64,000 bases of DNA from assembly GCA_964549445.1 (NCBI GenBank), contig CAZJVS010000003.1:131740-195739 (forward strand). The letters run 5' to 3'. The first letter of the stretch is position 1; every line of letters starts with the position of its first letter. Below the pieces are notes generated by a model. It saw only the letters and a list, made by a program, of their open reading frames with translations. It made no database searches and was not told the origin of the DNA. A program made the position numbers and the translations under genes. Shown one piece after another: positions 8,453-15,985 of the stretch. The stretch is from SpSt-539 sp964549445. GTDB lineage: Bacteria; Planctomycetota; Phycisphaerae; UBA1845; UTPLA1.

Positions 8453-8987
8453 GGGTGGACTCGGCCGCTTCGCCGGACGGCGCGCCATCCAGTTCGGCCT
8501 CCTGGCCGGCGAGCACCGCGCTCAACTCGCCCGAGAGGAGCTGCATTCGTGCATCGTCGAGCTGCGGATTAAGAACCACGTGCGTCGAGCCGTCGCGCAC
8601 CAACCGCAGCTCCCACGTCTCCTGCCCCTCGCGGCGCGTCGTTCGCTCGTACTTCAGAATCCGCTTGCGCATCAGGATGAGGGCGAGCACAAAGCGAAAG
8701 TCGCACTTCGTCGGATCATCTGTGTGCGCGCCCAGCCGCAGGAAAAACTCGACCAGGGCGTTGTCGTCGATAAAGACGCGAGGTCGCGCTTCGCGGGTCG
8801 GAGCCCGGGCCTTGAAGTGGCAAAACGAATCGGACGGCGGGCCAGCCCAGCACGCCGAACAGAAGTCGCGTCGCTCGAACCCGTTGGCGCGCTCGAAGAC
8901 CGCGCTATAGAAGTCGGATTGCGGCGCCAGCGGCTGCTGGCAAGCCGAACAGAGCCCGTCGCTTTTTCCAATCTCGTATTCGGTCAT
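8445..8987 (-). CDS. Cys-motif (putative zinc-binding) hypothetical protein
   Basis: 180 aa, apparently cytoplasmic. Two cysteine pairs (CSACQQPL and FCSACW, about residues 13-16 and 43-46) could form one zinc site; a further Cys follows at FCHFK. The rest is mixed alpha/beta with a basic stretch (LMRKRILKYERTTRREGQE) and an acidic C-terminus. I do not recognise a characterised family. It heads a tight run with the lipoprotein and the RDD protein, and its product may regulate or assist them (inference). Confidence 0.6.
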   Translation of the reverse strand: MTEYEIGKSDGLCSACQQPLAPQSDFYSAVFERANGFERRDFCSACWAGPPSDSFCHFKARAPTREARPRVFIDDNALVEFFLRLGAHTDDPTKCDFRFVLALILMRKRILKYERTTRREGQETWELRLVRDGSTHVVLNPQLDDARMQLLSGELSAVLAGQEAELDGAPSGEAAESTHA

Positions 8988-9020
8988 CTCATCCCTGACT
9001 TTCTTTCTCGTCCCTGTCTG

Positions 9021-9755
9021 TCACGGCGCGACCGATGACGGGCTCTTTCCCGTACCGAGTGGCGATTTGGGTGCGCCGCCGCCGGCCCTGAGATTCTCGT
9101 CGTCGGCGCAGGGTCGCGGCATTGTCGGTTCCGTCGGTGTCGCGGCCGCCAGCCGCTTCCGCTTCTTGACCTGGTAATACTCCCACACGCACCAGACGAC
9201 AATCGCCGCCACGAGGCATGCGACGGCCAGGAGTTGCGCGTTTCGCACATCGCCCGCCAGTTCCTCCAACCGTGCGCCAAAGCGTTCGCCCAGCCAGATC
9301 AGCAGCGGCACCGATGCGGCCGCCGCCGCACCGTCGATCAGTAGAAACTTGATCGGCCGAACGCGAAAAATCCCCGCTGTCGCAAACAGCACAGCCCGAA
9401 GTCCGGGCATGAACCGCGCGAAAAATATGATCTTGGCCCCGTGCCGCTCGAACAAATTCTCGGCTCGCGCGAGCATCGTCGGGCTGACGACGCGCCGCAT
9501 CATGCGGTGTTCGACGATGCTCGTCCCGTATCGCCGCCCCATGTTGAACAGGAGGAAGTCGCCCACAAGCACGCCGGCCATGCCCACCAGGATCATGCCG
9601 TAGAGATTGGCGCTCCCCTTGTGAACCAGCCAGCCGGCGATCAACAGCGGAATATCCTCCGGCAACGGAACGCCGAGACCGGCCACGAACAATACGACGA
9701 AGAGGCCCAGGTAGGGCAGCTTCACCATCAGGCCTGCTACGAAGGTGTCGGTCAT
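9021..9755 (-). CDS. DedA/VTT-family membrane protein
   Basis: About 244 aa with four or five hydrophobic segments. Family signatures include GLGVPLPEDIPLLIAG near the N-terminus, a GxxxGD segment (LVGDFLLFNMGRRYG) and FFARFMPGLRAVLFATAG. DedA proteins are inner-membrane proteins; members have been linked to undecaprenyl-phosphate or phospholipid flipping. ATG 9755 is chosen over the longer frame because the hydrophobic domain begins there and it lies 16 nt after the stop of the HEAT-repeat gene. The C-terminal 40 residues are polar and low-complexity. It is downstream of parB in one probable operon. Confidence 0.85.
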   Translation of the reverse strand: MTDTFVAGLMVKLPYLGLFVVLFVAGLGVPLPEDIPLLIAGWLVHKGSANLYGMILVGMAGVLVGDFLLFNMGRRYGTSIVEHRMMRRVVSPTMLARAENLFERHGAKIIFFARFMPGLRAVLFATAGIFRVRPIKFLLIDGAAAAASVPLLIWLGERFGARLEELAGDVRNAQLLAVACLVAAIVVWCVWEYYQVKKRKRLAAATPTEPTMPRPCADDENLRAGGGAPKSPLGTGKSPSSVAP

Positions 9756-9771
9756 GCCGGGGTCGCCAATC

Positions 9772-10668
9772 TCAATTCGTGGAAGCCCGACCGGTGCGTC
9801 CGGCCAGCCATGCCCGCGCCTGGTCGACGCCCGCATCATTTGCGCCAATCGACTCGCCCGAGATCAGCCCGATGCTGTGTGCCGCGGCACGGCGGACTGC
9901 CGGGTCGGAATCGTTCAATACTGGCGCGACAAAATCGACGCTGGCCGCCGACTTGAGTGAGGCCGCCGCTTCAACCGCGCGTGCCCGCACACGGGCATCT
10001 GGGTCGGCCGCGAGCGGCCTTAGCAAGTCGATGGCATTCGCCGGCCGCAGCTCGGCAATCAGGCCGCAAAGCCAAACACGCCGTTCGGGGTCTAGTTTGT
10101 TGATATTATCCTTCAGGGCTGCGGCCCCGGCCGACCCCAGATTCACCAATCCGAAACAGATCGCGTCAATCGCCGCCGGGGACGGTGTGTCAAGGCACTC
10201 CGTCAGTCGCGTGACTGCTTGCGATGGCGGCTGGACCCTGCTCAGTGCCTCGATGGCCCGGGCCGCGACGACTTCGTTGCGCGTCAGTCGCAGGCCGACC
10301 AGCGCCTTCTCGACGCGGGCATCATCGATAAACGCCGCCGCCACCTCGACCGCGGCCAGTTGTCGCGTGGGTGTGCCTTCTCGCTGTGCCGCGCGGAGAA
10401 TCGTCGGAACGACCCGCCCCGCCAGCCCCGGGCGCTTCTTCAGCTCGTCGATGATGTGAGAGATCTCATCGCGATTGCGATGTTCGAGCGCGGCGACGAA
10501 TTCGCCGACACGCTTTCGTTCCTCGCGCTTCCGATAGGAATCGATGCCGAGGTACGCCGCTGAGCCGACGATTGAAACCGTCAGTGCGCAAGCCAAGGTG
10601 CCGGCCACAATGTGGCCGAGCATGTGGCGCCAGTCACGCGCCGCCGGGCTTGTCTGTACATCGGCCAC
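9772..10668 (-). CDS. membrane-anchored HEAT-repeat protein
   Basis: 298 aa from GTG 10668. One hydrophobic segment near the N-terminus (about residues 17-40) is followed by HEAT-like helical repeats, for example DARVRARAVEAAASL and DPAVRRAAAHSIGLI. Such repeats mediate protein-protein contacts. The frame opens upstream inside parB, but the GTG two bases after the parB TGA, with AGAGGA just before it, is the natural start. The position between parB and a DedA gene suggests a membrane-side partner of one of them, which is inference only. Confidence 0.7.
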   Translation of the reverse strand: MADVQTSPAARDWRHMLGHIVAGTLACALTVSIVGSAAYLGIDSYRKREERKRVGEFVAALEHRNRDEISHIIDELKKRPGLAGRVVPTILRAAQREGTPTRQLAAVEVAAAFIDDARVEKALVGLRLTRNEVVAARAIEALSRVQPPSQAVTRLTECLDTPSPAAIDAICFGLVNLGSAGAAALKDNINKLDPERRVWLCGLIAELRPANAIDLLRPLAADPDARVRARAVEAAASLKSAASVDFVAPVLNDSDPAVRRAAAHSIGLISGESIGANDAGVDQARAWLAGRTGRASTN

Positions 10669-10669
10669 T

Positions 10670-11578
10670 TCAATCCTCTGACCGCAGCCCCAGGCGGCCG
10701 ACAATTCGCTCAAAGTCGTCGAGACTGTAGTACTCGATCGTTATCCTGCCGGAGTTCTTCCGGCGACCTTCCTTGATCAGGACCCGCGTGCCCACGGCTC
10801 GCGCGAGCCGTTGCTCGACATCGCTGACCGTGGCCCGCTTGGGTGGCGACGACGGCACCTTCGTGCCGCCGGCCAGCTCGCGCACTCGGGCCTCGGCTTG
10901 GCGCACCGACCAGCCCTCGGAGGCGATCTGGGCCGCGAGGCGTGATCTTACCGCGGCATCGACGACCCCCAAAATTGCACGGCCATGCCCCATCGACAGG
11001 CGGCCATCTGCAAGCAAGGCAAGGACATCGTCGGGCAAATCAAGCAGCCGTATGTAGTTGGCGACGGTCGCGCGATCATCGCCGACCCGGCCGGCGACAT
11101 CGTCTATTGCGACATTAAATCTATGTTTTATCTCTAAATAGGCCCGGGCCCGTTCAACGGGGTTCAGGTTCTCTCGGTGCAGGTTTTCGATCAGGGCGAG
11201 CTCGAGTCGCTCTTCCTCGGTGGCATCTCGAACAATCGCAGGGATGGTCTCCAGACCCGCTAGGCGTGCCGCCCTCCACCGCCGCTCGCCGGCAATCAGC
11301 TCGTAGCCGCGCACCGTTCGCCGAACCAGGACCGGCTGAAGCGTGCCGCGCTCCTTGATGGATGCCGAAAGCTGCTTTAGAGCGGCATCGTCGAAGACCT
11401 TGCGGGGTTGGTATGGATTGGCCGAAATCGATCCGATCGGCACGTTGAGAAGGCCTGCGTCTGGGGGAGTAGTGGCGGGAGGCGCCTCAGTTCTGTATTG
11501 TGTAACGGATGCAGGTTCCAATTCGGCCGAGATGAGCGAACTGAGTCCACGTCCTAGCCGGCGTTGTTCTTTCGACAT
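10670..11578 (-). CDS. parB: chromosome-partitioning protein ParB
   Basis: 302 aa with all expected parts. A basic N-terminal LGRGLSSL peptide (ParA-contact type) is followed by the ParB/Srx CTPase domain (about 42-130) with GERRW at 97-101 and ENLHRENLNPVERA at 131-144. A helix-turn-helix lies near 157-177, and there is a C-terminal dimerisation domain. ParB loads at parS as a CTP-dependent clamp and organises the origin region. ATG 11578 has CAGGAGG upstream. A parS-like palindrome lies about 93 nt upstream of the start codon. No parA is present in the window; the next genes on the strand encode a HEAT protein and DedA. Confidence 0.95.
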   Translation of the reverse strand: MSKEQRRLGRGLSSLISAELEPASVTQYRTEAPPATTPPDAGLLNVPIGSISANPYQPRKVFDDAALKQLSASIKERGTLQPVLVRRTVRGYELIAGERRWRAARLAGLETIPAIVRDATEEERLELALIENLHRENLNPVERARAYLEIKHRFNVAIDDVAGRVGDDRATVANYIRLLDLPDDVLALLADGRLSMGHGRAILGVVDAAVRSRLAAQIASEGWSVRQAEARVRELAGGTKVPSSPPKRATVSDVEQRLARAVGTRVLIKEGRRKNSGRITIEYYSLDDFERIVGRLGLRSED

Positions 11579-11613
11579 CCGTGCCTCCTGTGTGGGTTAT
11601 TTGAGTCGGGCGG

Positions 11614-11642
11614 ATGGTATTGATAGGTCGGTTCTGCGTCAA
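11614..11642 (-). promoter_or_regulatory. candidate promoter of parB
   Basis: On the minus strand TTGACG (11642-11637) and TACCAT (11619-11614) are 17 nt apart, close to sigma70 spacing and consensus. This places transcription initiation about 40 nt upstream of the parB ATG. The parS-like site is about 28 nt further upstream, so ParB binding there could affect this promoter. Confidence 0.45.
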
Positions 11643-11670
11643 GACAAAGCTTCGTTCCTAGAGGCAGGCT

Positions 11671-11694
11671 TGCGCGTTCCACGTGGAACGCGCA
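11671..11694. promoter_or_regulatory. parS: parS-like centromere site
   Basis: A perfect 24-bp palindrome centred on CACGTG. The inner 16 bases read CGTTCCACGTGGAACG, against the widely conserved parS consensus TGTTTCACGTGAAACA. The core GTTNCACGTGNAAC frame is kept and the changes are symmetrical. It lies about 93 nt upstream of parB, a usual place for parS. ParB binding is inferred from this match and location. Confidence 0.8.
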
Positions 11695-11994
11695 CGATGC
11701 GGCTCGAATAAGTCAATACTGCGGCGATCGCACAAGGCCACCTTGGCGGGCCTACAATCGGCGACAGCCCCGCTAGCCCCGACGGCAACCATTCGCTGGG
11801 ACGGTATCACAAACACAAATTGTTCTCAGTAATGTGCTCAGAGTTATATTATAGGACCTTGACTTCCAAGCTGTTCCACGGTCGATGTTTTGGCATCTTT
11901 GATGTTCTCGCCGGGTATATCGAGGGGTAATGTTTGGGCCGGACTAGAATGGTGCTTCGCGACGATGAAGCCGGGAGTTGAGGTTAATCGTTCG

Positions 11995-12354
11995 ATGACG
12001 CGACTTGTCCTGCAAATTGCCGCACTCGCGCTGTTCTTGGTTGGTTGCCAGGACCCGGTGGCAAAGCAACGCGCGCTGGCGCGCCAGCGCGCGGCCGCGG
12101 ATACGGTTCTAACTTTGGATAAACGGGAGCGACAACGGCCGAAAGATGTTCGCCAAGACCTGATGTCGGCACAGGCAATGATGCGGGAATCCGAACGGAA
12201 ACGCATCATCAACGACCGCAACTACCTTAGGGCATGGAAGGACGAGGTTCGCCGGTGGCAGGTCCGGCAGCCCGAATACGCAACGGAGGCCGGCAAGATT
12301 TTTGCTGGAGACGTCCGGCGGGCCCATGACACCTCGGTCCAGGTCATCGACTGA
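11995..12354 (+). CDS. small probable lipoprotein
   Basis: 119 aa from ATG 11995. The N-terminus MTRLVLQIAALALFLVGC is a lipoprotein signal with lipidated Cys18. The mature part is strongly helical and charged (rich in Arg, Lys, Glu, Gln), suggesting a coiled coil at the membrane surface. In-frame ATGs at 11890 and 11965 would give a non-standard leader; GAGG sits 11 nt before 11995. Family not recognised. It faces away from parB and precedes the Cys-cluster protein by 31 nt. Confidence 0.6.
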   Translation: MTRLVLQIAALALFLVGCQDPVAKQRALARQRAAADTVLTLDKRERQRPKDVRQDLMSAQAMMRESERKRIINDRNYLRAWKDEVRRWQVRQPEYATEAGKIFAGDVRRAHDTSVQVID

Positions 12355-12385
12355 TCGCGTTGCGTGCGGCAGCGGGAGCGGGACC

Positions 12386-12709
12386 ATGATCCAGTGCAGC
12401 GAATGCGATCTGTGCAAGCGTGGACCGGGCGGGCAGGTTCAATTTGCCTGCGATCCATTTAATAATATTAAAGAGCCAGAATGTCTTGTAAAATGGCAGA
12501 TCCTCAAGCTGGCCGAGCAGAGCGCGAAGCTCGACCGACTCGTGACCGCCTACGAAGCGACCGTTGCGATGTATCAGCGGCTCGCGCCGCTGCAGGAGAA
12601 GATGTTCCGCCACATGGAGCGCGAGATCGACGACGTCGAGGACGCCGATCGCTGGAAATACGACGAGGATGCCGAGGAAGGCGACGACGAGGATCCCGAA
12701 CGCGGATAA
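12386..12709 (+). CDS. conserved Cys-cluster hypothetical protein
   Basis: 107 aa from ATG 12386, preceded by GGGAGCGGGA. The N-terminus has four cysteines in MIQCSECDLCKRG, AC and EC: CxxCxxC, then FACDPFNNIKEPECLVKW, which looks like a metal or Fe-S site. A helical stretch (about 55-80) and a very acidic tail (EIDDVEDADRWKYDEDAEEGDDEDPE) follow. I recall near-identical small proteins in planctomycete genomes but know of no function. The kinase gene starts 42 nt downstream, so the two may be co-expressed. Confidence 0.65.
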   Translation: MIQCSECDLCKRGPGGQVQFACDPFNNIKEPECLVKWQILKLAEQSAKLDRLVTAYEATVAMYQRLAPLQEKMFRHMEREIDDVEDADRWKYDEDAEEGDDEDPERG

Positions 12710-12750
12710 GTGCGGCACGGCACCGGCCGGCTGGCCCATCACGGATTCGA

Positions 12751-13794
12751 TTGGCGAAGGAAGAACGCGACAAGCTGACGGCCGAGGAACTCGCGATCGT
12801 CCTGAGCCACTACGACCTCGGCGTGGTTCAGGAAGTTCGTGAATTCGCGCGCGGTTCCCACCGGGCCGCCAAGCTCATCATTCGCACCGAGCGCGGACGC
12901 TACCTCCTCAAGCGCCGTCCGGCCGGCAAGACCGATCCGCATCGCGTCGCGTTCGCGCACGAGCTCCAGGCCTACCTTCTGCAGAAGCACTTTCCGTTGC
13001 CGCACATCATAGGGACGCGGGAGGGTAATCACTCGATGGTCCGGCTCGGCGACACCGTCTGCGAGGTGTTCGAGTTCATTGATGGCGGGCCATACGACCT
13101 CGGGCTTCTCGCAACCTACGAATCCGGAAAAATGCTCGGCCTCTACCACCGCCTGCTGAGCGAATATCGCCCGCGCTGGAAGCCGCCCGGCGGACACTAC
13201 CATCGCGCACCGGTCGTCATCGGATACCTGAAGGAATTGCCGTCGCGCCTCAAGCTGCCTCCGACCGGCGATCAGTCGGAGGAAGCGGCCCGGCTCTGCA
13301 AGCGACTGTTGGAGGCCTACGAGCGCGCCGCCGACGGCGCCGACCGCGTCGGCCTGCCGACCTGGGAGCCGCAAATCGTGCACTCCGACTGGCACCCCGG
13401 AAACATGCTCTTCAAGGATGGCCACGTTGTCGCCGTGATCGACTACGACGCCGCCCGCATTCAGCCGCGCGTGATGGATGTCGCGAACGGCGTGCTTCAG
13501 TTCTCGCTCGTCACCGGGTCGCGCGACCCCGAAACCTGGCCCGAGTACGTCGACGAGCCCCGCGCCAAACGATTCGTCCGCGGCTACGATGAAATCAATG
13601 TGCTGAGCGTCGCCGAACTGGCGTGTGTTCCGTTCCTCATGCAGGAGGCCTTCATTGCCGAGGCCGCCATCCCAATCTGGGCCAGCGGAACCTTCGCAAG
13701 CATCGACGGCTTTCGATTCCTCAAGATGGTGGAGCGAAAGGTGGCATGGATAGCAAAAGTCGGCGCGAAAATGTTCTCCGATTTGCAGTCCTGA
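12751..13794 (+). CDS. APH/homoserine-kinase-like phosphotransferase
   Basis: About 347 aa. The kinase core is clear: an N-lobe (LLKRRPAGKTDP with the ATP-binding Lys), the Brenner motif HSDWHPGNMLF (Asp and Asn of the catalytic loop) and the DFG-equivalent VIDYDAARI. This is the aminoglycoside phosphotransferase/CotS-HSK fold that phosphorylates small hydroxyl substrates; the substrate here is unknown. The frame extends upstream to 12481 through non-coding-looking text and the preceding gene, so TTG 12751 is the best start although it lacks a clear Shine-Dalgarno. Its 3' end overlaps the PDZ gene by 49 nt. Confidence 0.75.
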   Translation: MAKEERDKLTAEELAIVLSHYDLGVVQEVREFARGSHRAAKLIIRTERGRYLLKRRPAGKTDPHRVAFAHELQAYLLQKHFPLPHIIGTREGNHSMVRLGDTVCEVFEFIDGGPYDLGLLATYESGKMLGLYHRLLSEYRPRWKPPGGHYHRAPVVIGYLKELPSRLKLPPTGDQSEEAARLCKRLLEAYERAADGADRVGLPTWEPQIVHSDWHPGNMLFKDGHVVAVIDYDAARIQPRVMDVANGVLQFSLVTGSRDPETWPEYVDEPRAKRFVRGYDEINVLSVAELACVPFLMQEAFIAEAAIPIWASGTFASIDGFRFLKMVERKVAWIAKVGAKMFSDLQS

Positions 13795-14564
13795 CGCTGC
13801 TCGTGGCAGCGAGCCTCGCGATGGCGGCCGACGGTCCATCCGCTGCGCCGACGACGGCGCCGGCCGCCGATCCGTCCCTGGACACCCTCGTGGTCCAGCT
13901 CGGCGATCCGTCGTACCGCAAGCGCGAGGCCGCCGCCGAGGCGCTGACGGACGCCGGTCCGTCCGCGTACACACCGATGCGCCGCGCGTTCCGGGCAGAC
14001 CCGAATTACGAAACGCGGCGTCGCATCTACGAAGTCGCACGCCGCGTGTTTTTTACGCAGAAGCTCGGTCCGCCGCCCGCGTTTCTCGGCATCCAACTCA
14101 TGCAGGGTGCCCCACAGGTCGAGCTTCGCCCGCTCTATCCTTCCGCCGCGGAAGATGACTTTTGCGTTCCGATCGACGCCGTCATCAACGGAACGGCAGC
14201 GGACGCCGCCGGCCTCAAGCAGGATGATCTGATCGTGGCCCTCAACGGCAAACCCCTGAAAGCGCGATCCGCGGATAATCCCGCGCTCACCGAATGGATC
14301 AGCCGTCAACGTCCGGGAACTCGCTGCGAACTGGATGTCATTCGAAAGAACAAGCGCCTCACGGTGACGGTAAGGCTCGGAACGCGCCCCTACGACATCG
14401 CACGAAGCAACGATCCAGCCGACATCGAGCGCATTCGTGCGACCTTTGTCGAGTTTCGCGAGTTCTGGCGTTCCGAGTTTGATCCCAAGCGCACGATCGA
14501 TACGGATACACCCAGTGCCGAGAACCCCAACTGGCGCCCCGGCGCGTTCAACGCCGCGGAATGA
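13746..14564 (+). CDS. exported protein with HEAT-like helices and a PDZ domain
   Basis: 272 aa from ATG 13746. Signal peptide (about 10-28), a Thr/Pro/Ala linker, a short helical HEAT-like region (DPSYRKREAAAEALTDAG, about 52-75) and a PDZ domain (about 115-212) with GTAADAAGLKQDDLIVALNG. PDZ domains bind C-termini, often in envelope proteases, but no protease domain is present here. The ATG lies within the end of the kinase gene and has an AGGTGG before it. Confidence 0.7.
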   Translation: MDSKSRRENVLRFAVLTLLVAASLAMAADGPSAAPTTAPAADPSLDTLVVQLGDPSYRKREAAAEALTDAGPSAYTPMRRAFRADPNYETRRRIYEVARRVFFTQKLGPPPAFLGIQLMQGAPQVELRPLYPSAAEDDFCVPIDAVINGTAADAAGLKQDDLIVALNGKPLKARSADNPALTEWISRQRPGTRCELDVIRKNKRLTVTVRLGTRPYDIARSNDPADIERIRATFVEFREFWRSEFDPKRTIDTDTPSAENPNWRPGAFNAAE

Positions 14565-14900
14565 CGGGCCCGCGTGGTGTCGCACAAACGTCGATGGTCC
14601 GAGAAGCACCGTGCCCGGGCGTCAGATCCGGCTCGGCCGCTCGTGTGTGTCGCTGCTTGCCCGTCACCTCCGTGAATCTTACGGTTGAGGTGCCACACGC
14701 CGCGCCGACGGCGCGACGTGGGTCTGTCATGTCCCATGCAGCCGGGGTGTGACGGAAGGTCCCGCCGCTTGGCGGGCGAACCGGGGATGGGGTCGCTTCC
14801 GCGACACGCGAAGGTTCCAAACGAAAACATTCATTGTGGCGCGGCAGTCACTGCCCGTTCGGCGTGAGCGCGCCGCCAAGGCGAAACTGAGGGAGGCAAT
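14565..14900 (+). other. structured GC-rich leader of the pilus operon
   Basis: 336 nt without a gene. It contains four consecutive stem-loops: CACCTC/GAGGTG (14665-14692), CGCGCC/GGCGCG with a 3-nt loop (14701-14715), CCCGCC/GGCGGG with a 4-nt loop (14761-14776) and GTCGC/GCGAC with a TTCC loop (14792-14805). I could not match it to a known riboswitch class. The last bases carry the GGGAGG for tadV. Confidence 0.45.
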
Positions 14901-15473
14901 ATGGGTTGGGCTATGTTCCTGAAACCGGATTACATGCAACTGCTCGTCGCCGTCGTCGTCCCCGCCACGTTCCTGGCGAGCTGGATCGACTACAAGGAGC
15001 GGCGCGTTCCGAACTGGCTCAACGCATCGCTCGCGTTGGCCGGGTTCGCGGCGCAGACCGCGTACTTTGGATGGAGCGGTTTGCTGGCGGCCGTCGGCGG
15101 CTTCGCACTCGGCCTTGCCGTATTGATCGTGCCATGGGCCATGCACGGCATGGGCGCCGGCGATGTAAAGCTCATGGCTGCGATCGGCGCCTGGTTTGGT
15201 CCGGCTCTGTGCCTGGCGGCGTTTGTCGCCGGCGCGCTCGTCGGCGGCGTTGTCGCCGTCATCATGATCACCATTCAACGAAAGTGGGCCTTCGCCCAGG
15301 CCAACATGGCCACCATTGCCGCGAAAGTAAGCAGCTGGGACACCGCTTTCGGCGAGTACGGCTCGGCCCGCAGTTTCGGGGCCACCAGCTCGCTGCTTCC
15401 GTATGGTGTTCCGCTCACCATCGGCTCGTGGATTGTTCTCGCGCTGAACCTTTTGGGGACTTGGAGGGTTTGA
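14901..15473 (+). CDS. tadV: TadV/CpaA prepilin peptidase (A24)
   Basis: 190 aa, six hydrophobic segments. The two catalytic aspartates of A24 prepilin peptidases are visible: Asp30 in SWIDYKERRVPN and Asp88 in GMGAGDVKL. The short form without the N-methylase domain is typical of TadV/CpaA, which cleaves Flp pilins and TadE/TadF pseudopilins at the cytoplasmic membrane. GAGGGAGG precedes the ATG. First gene of the Tad locus; tadE starts 1 nt after its stop. Confidence 0.9.
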   Translation: MGWAMFLKPDYMQLLVAVVVPATFLASWIDYKERRVPNWLNASLALAGFAAQTAYFGWSGLLAAVGGFALGLAVLIVPWAMHGMGAGDVKLMAAIGAWFGPALCLAAFVAGALVGGVVAVIMITIQRKWAFAQANMATIAAKVSSWDTAFGEYGSARSFGATSSLLPYGVPLTIGSWIVLALNLLGTWRV

Positions 15474-15474
15474 C

Positions 15475-15942
15475 ATGAACAGCATCACGTCTCGCATGGG
15501 ATCGGTTTCTGTCCGCTCCCGCCGTCGCCGCGGTAGCGCGGTCGTCGAAACCGCGGTCATGGCCCCGTTGCTCATGGCCATGATGTTTGGAATGACCGAG
15601 ATGGGCTCGGCATTCCTGATTCGCCAGACGATGACGAACGCTGCCCGCGAAGGGGCGCGGACCGCCTCGTTGCCGGGCGCCACCCTGAACGACGTCAAGG
15701 CCGCGGTGGCCAACACGATGTCGGGGGCGTCGCTTCAGGAGGGCAGCTACTCCGTAACCTCGAATATCAGCACGCTCAGCTCGAACGATACCGAGGTCTG
15801 GGTCGAGGTGACGCTGCCGTTCAACCGCGCGACATTTACCGGCGGCATGTTCGGCGGTGGATCTTTCAACCTCCATGCCAAGTCGGCCATGCGCCTCGAG
15901 GGCGCCGTGACGTCGTCGGGTGGCCAGGGAGTTATTCCGTAA
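15475..15942 (+). CDS. tadE: TadE-like minor pilin
   Basis: 155 aa. A basic N-terminus leads into RRGSAVVETAVMAPLLM, the TadE signature: a prepilin-like cleavage region with Glu five residues into the hydrophobic segment (about 21-42). Then REGARTAS, common in TadE, and a beta-rich extracytoplasmic domain. TadE is a pseudopilin processed by TadV and needed for pilus assembly. The Shine-Dalgarno GGAGG overlaps the end of tadV, indicating coupling. Confidence 0.9.
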   Translation: MNSITSRMGSVSVRSRRRRGSAVVETAVMAPLLMAMMFGMTEMGSAFLIRQTMTNAAREGARTASLPGATLNDVKAAVANTMSGASLQEGSYSVTSNISTLSSNDTEVWVEVTLPFNRATFTGGMFGGGSFNLHAKSAMRLEGAVTSSGGQGVIP

Positions 15943-15985
15943 CGTCGAACCAGAAACCTATCGCCGCAACCTGAAGGAACCTGTT

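Larger units (their letters stand above)
11579..11994. other. divergent intergenic region parB / lipoprotein
   Basis: 416 nt without a supported gene. It holds the parB Shine-Dalgarno and promoter, the parS-like palindrome and an AT-rich stretch near 11841-11856 with TATATTATA-like sequence that could carry a -10 for the plus-strand genes. The open frame across parS (11343-11711) is a shadow. Confidence 0.6.

Noticed and set aside
12481..12750. N-terminal extension of the APH kinase
   Set aside because: It overlaps the Cys-cluster gene in another frame and has Arg-rich non-protein-like text; TTG 12751 is where the kinase fold begins.
14565..14900. Known riboswitch (c-di-GMP-I, cobalamin) in the pilus leader
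   Set aside because: The conserved boxes of these classes were not found; only generic stem-loops are seen.
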